Of a DNA stretch of 20,336 nucleotides, positions 14,520 through 20,336 are shown one piece after another (within the stretch, counting starts at the first letter, position 1; the number at the start of each line of letters is the position of its first letter). Origin of the DNA: UBA12068 sp964452415 (GTDB lineage: Bacteria > Patescibacteriota > Minisyncoccia > Moranbacterales > GWC2-37-73); contig CAYVME010000018.1 in the NCBI GenBank assembly GCA_964452415.1, positions 1 to 20,336 on the forward strand, read 5' to 3'. Below the pieces are notes generated by a model that was given only the letters and a program-made list of their open reading frames with translations, had not been told where the DNA came from and did no database searches. The translations under genes and the position numbers were made by a program.

Positions 14520-15653
14520 ATGAAAAAAGTTTTTAATCTCAGACGAATCTCGCAGTTTATAATTTTGGGTGTGGTGTTGTTTTTGACCATTGGTCATATG
14601 CGCTATGGCATTGAAAAAGCTGCCCCAATTGATGCTTATTGTCCCTTTGGCGCGATTGAAGGATTCTTAACATATGTTACTACTGGTCAATACTTGCAAA
14701 GAATTTATACCAGCTCGTTTATTCTGATGGGCATGTTACTCGTACTGACTATACTTTTTGGGCGTGTCTTTTGTTCGCATCTTTGCCCTCTGGGAGCAAT
14801 TCAAGAATGGGTGCGTGCCCTGGGTCGAAAAATTGGCATAAAAAAGGATATCGAACTGCCAAGATCAATTGATAAATATGCTAGATATTTGAAGTATATT
14901 ATTTTAGCATTAATTGTTTATTTCTCATATCAAACAGGGGAATTGATTTTTAGAGGGTATGATCCTTTTAATGCTTTGATGCATTTGGGTGAAGAATTTG
15001 ATGAAAAAGTTGTTGGTTATTTAATTCTGGGGATCTTGATTGTAGTTTCAGTTTTTTCAAAGAATTGGTGGTGTCGTTATTTCTGTCCTTTTGGAGCTGG
15101 CTTGGGTATTGTTAGGAAACTCAGCCCCTTTAAAATTGAGCGAAATGCTGATAGTTGTATTAGCTGTGGAAAATGTGATGAGGTTTGTCCAGCCGGTCTG
15201 GATGTTGCCAATGTTGCCGAGGTTAATTCTGCGGATTGTATTAGTTGTATGGGTTGTGTTAAGAGCTGCCCCAAAAGTAGTCTGAAAGCGACAACTTTCG
15301 GTAAGGAAATTTCCAAAAAAAATCTCAGCTTGTTTGTGATGTTGTTGTTTTTCCTTTCACTTGGAACTTTGGTGCTTACCCCATTTTGGCAAACCAAGGC
15401 ACCTTCAAATATCGTGAAAAGTAATGGTGAATTGAATGTTTCAAATTTGCGAGGAAGCAATACGCTTGAATTTTTACTGAAGGAAACCAGGATTCCTTTT
15501 GCTGTGTTTCAGGAGAAACTTGGCCTACCTGACAATGTTGATAAAACAATGAAGCTTAAGGATATTGGGCCAAAATATGAACTCAAAAAAGCGGATGGTT
15601 CATTTGTTGAAATGGAAGATTTCAGAACAGTTGTGGAAGAATTTTCAAAATAA
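14520..15653 (+). CDS. NapH/NosR-type membrane polyferredoxin with a C-terminal helical domain
   Basis: This 377-residue electron-transfer protein has membrane helices near 12-25, 66-82, 124-137, 164-181 and 270-288. It carries the paired membrane-surface motifs CSHLCPLGAIQEW (Cys85, Cys89) and CRYFCPFGAGLGI (Cys185, Cys189), plus YCPFGAIEG with Cys41. Two 4Fe-4S sites follow: Cys213/216/219/223 (ISCGKCDEVCP) and Cys240/243/246/250 (ISCMGCVKSCP). The FMN-binding outer domain of NosR/RnfG is absent. After the last helix, residues 305-377 form an extracytoplasmic tail with a repeated helix pattern (NTLEFLLKETRIPFAVFQEKLGLPDNVD). In characterised relatives these proteins pass electrons from quinol or ferredoxin across the membrane to outer enzymes. 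The molybdenum enzyme at 1319 is a possible acceptor (inference). A-rich start context, no Shine-Dalgarno sequence. Confidence 0.9.
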   Translation: MKKVFNLRRISQFIILGVVLFLTIGHMRYGIEKAAPIDAYCPFGAIEGFLTYVTTGQYLQRIYTSSFILMGMLLVLTILFGRVFCSHLCPLGAIQEWVRALGRKIGIKKDIELPRSIDKYARYLKYIILALIVYFSYQTGELIFRGYDPFNALMHLGEEFDEKVVGYLILGILIVVSVFSKNWWCRYFCPFGAGLGIVRKLSPFKIERNADSCISCGKCDEVCPAGLDVANVAEVNSADCISCMGCVKSCPKSSLKATTFGKEISKKNLSLFVMLLFFLSLGTLVLTPFWQTKAPSNIVKSNGELNVSNLRGSNTLEFLLKETRIPFAVFQEKLGLPDNVDKTMKLKDIGPKYELKKADGSFVEMEDFRTVVEEFSK

Positions 15654-15669
15654 ATTTCCACTATTGAAT

Positions 15670-15706
15670 CAACAAAAAAACGACAATCATGTCGTTTTTT
15701 TTGTTG
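15670..15706. terminator. Two-way terminator between polyferredoxin and rel
   Basis: CGACA (15681-15685) pairs with TGTCG (15690-15694) around ATCA. The stem is extended by seven A-T pairs, and CAAC/GTTG at the outer ends pair after one bulged T. The A and T runs serve both convergent genes. Confidence 0.9.
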
Positions 15707-15718
15707 ACGCTCTATTTT

Positions 15719-17209
15719 TTATTTGGTTGGGTCTTCTTTTCTGAGTTCTCTTCTGATGTGGGATTTCGCAAGTGATGTTTTGACAAATTTAAGCCAGTCA
15801 GCATTTGGAGATTTGCGATCTTTGCTGGTTAATATTTCCAAAACTTGCCCGTTTTTTATATGATAATCAAGAGGAACCATCTTACCGTCAGCCTTGGCCC
15901 CTGTGGCATGGTTTCCAATTTCGCCGTGAATTGCATAGGCAAAATCAATAGCGGTGGCATCTTCGGGGAGATCAATAATGTCACCCATAGGAGTGAAAGC
16001 AAAAATGTGATTTTTGAAGAAATCTATCTTTAATCCTTGAATGAATTCCTCATCGTCTCGTCCTATTTCATTTTGCCATTCACGAAGTTGCTTGACCCAC
16101 TCCAATTCTTTTTCTGGTTGCACTTTCTTTTTACTGAAAATGAAATCTTTCCATTTCTTCTTCTTTTTTTCAGCATAAATCCAATGAGCAGCAATTCCAA
16201 ACTCTGCCTCATTGTGCATTTTGATTGTTCTGATTTGAACTTCCAAGATTTTTCCGTCAGGTCCAAAAACTGTGGTGTGAATTGATTGATATCCATTGGG
16301 TTTCGGAAGAGAAATGTAATCTTTTATTCTTCCAATCATTGGGCGATATTTTTTGTGAACAATTCCGAGTGTTTCATAGCAGTCGGCGACTTCCTGCACA
16401 GTGACGCGCACCGCAGCCAGGTCATAGATCCGCGAGATGTCCATGTCATGCTTTTGAAGCTTGAGAAAAAGGCTGTACACGCTCTTGGCTCGACCACTGA
16501 TGTCAAGAACCGTAATTCCTTCCTTTTTCATTTCGGTCTGGATTTCTTTTATTGCCTGAAGAACATATTTTTCTTTTTCCTTGTAATGGATTTCTTCCAT
16601 CTCTTTGACGGTCTTGTAGTTTTCAGGATCGAGATATTTGAAAGATAGATCTTGCAATTGTGATTTCATTTCTCCCATTCCTAATCGATTGGCAATTGGA
16701 GCAAAAACTTCCATTGTTTCTCTTGCAATTCGAACTTGTTTTTCTGGTGGATTGTGCTGAAGTGTTTGCATGTTGTGCAAACGGTCGGCCAGTTTGATGA
16801 TGATCACACGGATGTCACTTGCCATTGCTAGAAGCATTTTGCGAAGATTTTCCAGGAAATATTCTTCATGTGAACCGCGAAGTTTTATTTTTCCGAGTTT
16901 TGTCACACCATTAACAAGTTGGGCAATTTCTTTGCCAAATTCTTTTTCAACATCCTCCAATGTCATTTGTGTATCTTCAGGAACATCATGAAGAAGTCCT
17001 GCGGCGATTGTTTTTCCGCCCATTCCAACTTCAGCCAAGATTTTTGCCACCGCAATTGGATGTTGAATGTAGTCCTCGCCGGAGCGTCTAAGTTGTCCCG
17101 TGTGAGCTTTCATGGCAAAATTATAGGCCTCTGTGATGACTTTTTTGCGAACATCAGATGGAGGATTGCGAAGCGCTCCAAGGATGTCTTTCAAGGTGAG
17201 ATTTTCCAT
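15719..17209 (-). CDS. rel: RelA/SpoT-family (p)ppGpp synthetase/hydrolase, short form
   Basis: This 496-residue enzyme makes and breaks the alarmone (p)ppGpp. The hydrolase HD domain is intact: His50 (YIQHP), HDVPED at 74-79 and KLADRLHNM around Asp142. The synthetase domain (about 235-345) has GRAKSVYSLFLK, IYDLAAVRV (Asp263), LPKPNGYQSIHT (302-311), EVQIRT (323-328) and a final GIAAHWIY. A TGS domain follows (about 401-462, HIFAFTPMGDIIDLP...). The protein then ends after about 34 more residues, so the helical, zinc-finger and ACT domains of full-length Rel (about 730 residues) are missing. Both activities look possible. Loss of the C-terminal part should weaken control by ribosomes. It is the last gene of the dprA-topA-rel series, separated from topA by a terminator, and converges on the polyferredoxin. 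Confidence 0.93.
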   Translation of the reverse strand: MENLTLKDILGALRNPPSDVRKKVITEAYNFAMKAHTGQLRRSGEDYIQHPIAVAKILAEVGMGGKTIAAGLLHDVPEDTQMTLEDVEKEFGKEIAQLVNGVTKLGKIKLRGSHEEYFLENLRKMLLAMASDIRVIIIKLADRLHNMQTLQHNPPEKQVRIARETMEVFAPIANRLGMGEMKSQLQDLSFKYLDPENYKTVKEMEEIHYKEKEKYVLQAIKEIQTEMKKEGITVLDISGRAKSVYSLFLKLQKHDMDISRIYDLAAVRVTVQEVADCYETLGIVHKKYRPMIGRIKDYISLPKPNGYQSIHTTVFGPDGKILEVQIRTIKMHNEAEFGIAAHWIYAEKKKKKWKDFIFSKKKVQPEKELEWVKQLREWQNEIGRDDEEFIQGLKIDFFKNHIFAFTPMGDIIDLPEDATAIDFAYAIHGEIGNHATGAKADGKMVPLDYHIKNGQVLEILTSKDRKSPNADWLKFVKTSLAKSHIRRELRKEDPTK

Positions 17210-17303
17210 GAATTTTGATGCTATTTATAGATCGCCTTTTCTTCTTTTAGTATAGAGTATTGAATGTAAATAGGGAAGGCTGATTTTCTTCTATATTATT
17301 GAT

Positions 17304-17338
17304 ACAAAAAAAACGAAGTCAAACTTCGTTTTTTTTGT
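17304..17338 (-). terminator. Terminator after topA
   Basis: A 16-pair perfect stem (17304-17319 with 17323-17338) closes on CAA. The core CGAAGT/ACTTCG is flanked by eight A-T pairs. It begins 28 bases beyond the topA stop and separates topA from rel. The symmetric A/T runs would also work in the other direction. Confidence 0.9.
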
Positions 17339-17365
17339 TAAACATGTTTTTCTAATAAGTTGTTC

Positions 17366-19612
17366 TTATTGTTCCTTGGTAAACTTGCATTCCTTGCTTG
17401 AGCAGGCGATTTTTCCTTTTGCTGCAAAGGCCAATGGTTGACCACAATCAGGGCAAAGTTCTCCAGTTGGCTTGTTCCACATCACGAAGTCGCAAGCTGG
17501 ATATTTGTTACAACCATAGAACATTTTTCCCTTTTTGGATTTTCTTTCGATAACTTCTCCAACTTGGCATTTTGGACACTTGAGCCCGGTCTTCTTTTCA
17601 ATGTTCAAGATGTTTTTGCATTCTGGATATCCAGAGCATCCAAGGAATGCTCCGAAGCGTCCACGCTTGACCACCATTGGTTTTCCACATTTGTCGCAAA
17701 CAATTCCTGAATTTTCTTCGTCTTCTTTCTTCTCGCTATCGGTTTTTTCTGTGTATTTGCATGTTGGATAATTTGAGCAGGCGATGAATTTTCCGAAGCG
17801 TCCAAATTTCATGATCAGATCTGCTCCGCAGGTTGGACATGGACGATCAAGTTTTTCAACCAAGTCTTCTTTTTTGACGCTGTCAGTTTTTTCTTCAAGT
17901 AATTTATGAAACGGCTCGTAAAAATCTCGAATAACTGGAACCCATTTCTTGGCTCCCTCGGCAATTTCATCAAAGTCCTGTTCAATGTTGGCCGTGAAAT
18001 CAATGCCCACGATTTGAGGAAAATGCTCAACTAAAAGATCATTAACTGGAAAACCAATTTCAAGCGGAAAGAGCCTTTTTTCCTCGTTTTTATCAACATA
18101 TTTCCTGTCGATAATAGTTGAAATTGTTGGAGCATAGGTGGAAGGTCGTCCAATCCCATGTTCCTCCAAAACCTTAACTAGTGTTGCTTCATTATATCTT
18201 GGTGGGGCAGAGGTGAATTTTTGCAATGGCAAAATTTCCAAAGCATTAAGTTCGTCGCCCTTGGCTAGCTCTGGCAAAAATGATTCAGCTTTGGATGCTC
18301 TGGATTCATATACTTTCAAAAATCCATCAAAAATCACAGTTGAGCCCGAGGCTCGAAGCAAGAAAACGTTGCTTTTTCCCTTGGCAGAAATTTCAGCTTT
18401 GACTGAATTGAGTCGCGCATTTTCCATTTGGCAGGCAATCATGCGGTTCCAAATCAAGCGATACAATTTGTATTGGTTTGGTTCAAGGATCGGCATCAGC
18501 TCGTCTGGAAGTTTTCCTGGATCGGTTGGACGAATCGCTTCATGAGCTTCTTGAGCTGATTTAGATTTGGTTTTGAAATATCTTGGACTTTCCAGTGCAT
18601 ATTTCTTGCCAAATTCTTTTTCAATAACTTTTCGCGCGCTCATCAATGATTCAAGTGAAAGATTCATGCTGTCAGTTCGCATGTACGTGATGTATCCTTC
18701 TTCATACAATTTTTGTGCGGTCATCATGGTCTGTTTGGCTGAAAAACCAAAACTTGAAATCGCAGCTTGTTGTAAGGTTGAGGTTGTGAATGGCGCGCTT
18801 GGACTGCGAAGAGTTTCTTTCTTTTCAACTGAAAGAACCGTGTATTTTGCATCTTGAAGCTCAGTTGAAATTTTGTCAGCTGTTTTTTTGTCAGCGATAA
18901 TGCTTTTCTTTGTTTTGTAATCTCCAGTGAAAAGTTTCAAGGTTACAGTTTGTTCAATTTTTTCGCCATTTTGATCAATCAAATTAGCATCAAAAATATC
19001 CTTGGCAGATTTCTTTTGAAGTTTGGCAGAAATTGTCCAAAATTCTTCAGCCTCAAATTTTTGAATTTCTCTTTCTCTTTCAACAATCAGGCGAAGTGCC
19101 ACTGATTGCACTCGTCCAGCTGAAAGACCTCGGCGAATTTTTTTCCAAAGAAATGGCGAAAGTTCATATCCAACCAATCGATCAAGCACGCGACGAGCTT
19201 GCTGGGCATCAACCAAATTCAAATCAATTGTGCGAGGATGCTCAAGTGCAGACAAGATGGCGGGCTTGGTGATTTCATGAAAAACAATTCGAGAATATGG
19301 TTTTTTGTTTTTCTTGTCTAGTCCAAGAGCTTCAACCAAATGCCATGAAATAGCTTCTCCTTCGCGGTCTTCATCGGATGCCAGAATGACTTCGTCAGCT
19401 TTCTTGGATAATTTCAAAAGCTCAGCCACTTTTATTCGAGCTTTGTCTGGAATTTCATAAGTGGGCGTGAAATCTTTTTCAGTATCAACACCCATACCGC
19501 TCTTTGGAAGATCTCGAACATGACCAAAAGAAGATTTCACTGTGAAACCTTTGTCTAAAAATTTGGTGATTGTTTTGGCTTTGGTAGGGGACTCAACGAT
19601 GATTAATTTCAT
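17366..19612 (-). CDS. topA: DNA topoisomerase I (type IA)
   Basis: This 748-residue enzyme relaxes negative supercoils. The TOPRIM domain opens at the first residues (KLIIVESPTKAKTI) and continues to SDEDREGEAISWH (acidic metal ligands Asp80, Asp82 and Glu84). The active-site tyrosine is Tyr310 in GYITYMRTDS. Family motifs LVDAQQARRVLDRLVGYE, GLSAGRVQSVALRLI and EEHGIGRPSTYAPTI are present. The C-terminus carries four tandem topoisomerase zinc fingers starting near residues 592, 639, 679 and 720, each with two CxxC-type pairs, against three in E. coli. Length is ordinary. The gene follows dprA, an order kept in many bacteria. The ATG has no Shine-Dalgarno sequence. Confidence 0.97.
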   Translation of the reverse strand: MKLIIVESPTKAKTITKFLDKGFTVKSSFGHVRDLPKSGMGVDTEKDFTPTYEIPDKARIKVAELLKLSKKADEVILASDEDREGEAISWHLVEALGLDKKNKKPYSRIVFHEITKPAILSALEHPRTIDLNLVDAQQARRVLDRLVGYELSPFLWKKIRRGLSAGRVQSVALRLIVEREREIQKFEAEEFWTISAKLQKKSAKDIFDANLIDQNGEKIEQTVTLKLFTGDYKTKKSIIADKKTADKISTELQDAKYTVLSVEKKETLRSPSAPFTTSTLQQAAISSFGFSAKQTMMTAQKLYEEGYITYMRTDSMNLSLESLMSARKVIEKEFGKKYALESPRYFKTKSKSAQEAHEAIRPTDPGKLPDELMPILEPNQYKLYRLIWNRMIACQMENARLNSVKAEISAKGKSNVFLLRASGSTVIFDGFLKVYESRASKAESFLPELAKGDELNALEILPLQKFTSAPPRYNEATLVKVLEEHGIGRPSTYAPTISTIIDRKYVDKNEEKRLFPLEIGFPVNDLLVEHFPQIVGIDFTANIEQDFDEIAEGAKKWVPVIRDFYEPFHKLLEEKTDSVKKEDLVEKLDRPCPTCGADLIMKFGRFGKFIACSNYPTCKYTEKTDSEKKEDEENSGIVCDKCGKPMVVKRGRFGAFLGCSGYPECKNILNIEKKTGLKCPKCQVGEVIERKSKKGKMFYGCNKYPACDFVMWNKPTGELCPDCGQPLAFAAKGKIACSSKECKFTKEQ

Positions 19613-19619
19613 GAAATTT

Positions 19620-19715
19620 TAACTTACAGCTTTCAGCTTGTAGCTTTCAGAAGTAATAATAATTTTAATTATCTTTTTTGCTTATAGTTTATGTGAGTTG
19701 TAAGCTGAGAACTGT
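19620..19715. repeat. Self-similar AGCTTTCAG/AGCTTACA repeat tract in the dprA-topA gap
   Basis: AGCTTTCAG occurs twice within 25 bases (about 19627 and 19642). Related words in inverted orientation (TAAGCTGAGAACTGTCAGCTATAA, split here for length: TAAGCTGAG then CTGTCAGCTATAA) lie near 19700-19712. The left and right parts can pair partly around an AT-rich middle. Whether this is a hairpin, a decayed repeat family or a regulatory leader cannot be settled here. Confidence 0.6.
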
Positions 19716-19718
19716 CAG

Positions 19719-20336
19719 CTATAACCTAATGTAATTTTGTCCTCCTACATTTTTAATAACGCTCTTGATCTCTAGTATGGCCATTATAGATGAAATGGAC
19801 GATGTATCCATTTTAGTCAGTTTTGCGATTGTGTCAATGTGAAGGGCTTCATGAGAGAGGACGGCGCAGATTTTCTTTTCTGTGTCAGTAAGTGAAATTT
19901 CAAGCTTCTCCTCCTTTTGTTCGGTGGTTATTTCAATTTTCAATTCCTCTATTATATCACGAGCTGATGTGACCAACTTGGCACCAGCTTTGATAATCTT
20001 GTGATTGCCCTCTGATTGAGGCGAAAAGATTGAGCCTGGAACAGCAAAAACATCTCGATTATAATCCACAGCCAAATTGGCTGTGATCAGGCTCCCGCTT
20101 TTGAGGGCAGCCTCAATTACGAGTGTGCCCTGACTCATGCCTGCCATGATACGATTGCGAGCAGGAAAAGTCCAGACATCTGGCCTTGTTTTGACTGGGA
20201 ATTCGCTTATAAGTAAACCGCCTGCATTTAAAATTTCTTGAGAGAGCTGAAAATTTGTTCGCGGATAGATGCTCTCGTCATCCAAGCTGTTGCCAAGCAC
20301 TGCAATTGTCTTTCCTTTGGCATCCAAGGCTCCACG
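19719..20336 (-). CDS. dprA: DNA-processing protein DprA (Smf), 5' end outside the window
   Basis: The frame stays open to the edge of the window, so about 205 codons of the C-terminal part are visible. RGALDAKGKTIAVLGNSLDD is the typical end of the DprA Rossmann glycine motif. Next come YPRTNFQLSQEILNAGGLLISEFP, FPARNRIMAGMSQGTLVIEAALKSGSLITA and DRDVFAVPGS-like (NRDVFAVPGSIFSPQSEGNHKIIKAGA) segments, all classic DprA_A. Residues from about LTDTEKKICAVLSHEALHIDTI onward form the C-terminal winged-helix (DML1-like) domain, ending in NYIRL. DprA binds incoming single-stranded DNA and loads RecA during natural transformation. Its place upstream of topA is conserved widely. The first in-frame TTG near 20327 is internal, not the true start. 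Confidence 0.95.
   Translation of the reverse strand, partial: RGALDAKGKTIAVLGNSLDDESIYPRTNFQLSQEILNAGGLLISEFPVKTRPDVWTFPARNRIMAGMSQGTLVIEAALKSGSLITANLAVDYNRDVFAVPGSIFSPQSEGNHKIIKAGAKLVTSARDIIEELKIEITTEQKEEKLEISLTDTEKKICAVLSHEALHIDTIAKLTKMDTSSISSIMAILEIKSVIKNVGGQNYIRL

Noticed and set aside
17210..17303. Promoter TTTACA/TATACT before rel
   Set aside because: The spacing between the boxes is about 10 bases, too short; no other convincing pair was found.

Overview
The window looks like part of a small-genome, AT-rich bacterium of the Candidate Phyla Radiation (Patescibacteria), most likely a Parcubacteria/Moranbacteria-type lineage. This is inference. It rests on the low GC, on genes that almost all lack a Shine-Dalgarno sequence and start in an A-rich context ending in AAATATG or similar, on a short Rel protein of 496 residues, on a topoisomerase I with four zinc fingers, and on several lone membrane-anchored redox proteins. 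No rRNA, tRNA, CRISPR array or complete insertion sequence is visible.

Layout. (1) Bases 1-921 form a single-gene cassette: an unrecognised 178-residue protein with its own promoter, a strong AGGAGG ribosome binding site and its own terminator, lying between two identical 51-base direct repeats. (2) Bases 990-3589 hold an AbrB/MazE-like DNA-binding protein behind a perfect 24-base palindrome, then a membrane-bound molybdopterin oxidoreductase, a membrane-anchored rhodanese and a cupin. (3) Bases 3670-6401 hold a calcium-type P2A P-type ATPase, ending in a two-way terminator that it shares with a convergent small secreted Ig-like protein. (4) Bases 7256-11621, minus strand, are a two-gene RND efflux operon (membrane fusion protein, then HAE1-like transporter). 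It is divided from a divergent plus-strand membrane protein (11799-12689) by two overlapping, nearly symmetric promoters. Their shared spacer carries a CsoR-like ATACCCC/GGGGTAT operator. (5) Bases 12754-15653 hold an ECF-type sigma factor, a membrane protein that is probably its partner, a small secreted EF-hand-like cysteine protein and a NapH/NosR-type membrane polyferredoxin. (6) Bases 15719-20336, minus strand, are housekeeping genes in the order dprA (5' end outside the window), topA, rel.

How it fits together. The accessory part (1319-15653) is largely a cell-envelope redox and transport region. The molybdenum enzyme, rhodanese, polyferredoxin and the cysteine-containing small proteins all act at or outside the membrane, and the RND pump appears to answer to a metal or thiol signal through a CsoR-type site. 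No CsoR gene, no outer-membrane channel, no molybdenum cofactor genes and no toxin for the AbrB-like protein are present here, so each of these systems must rely on genes elsewhere in the genome or act in a reduced form.
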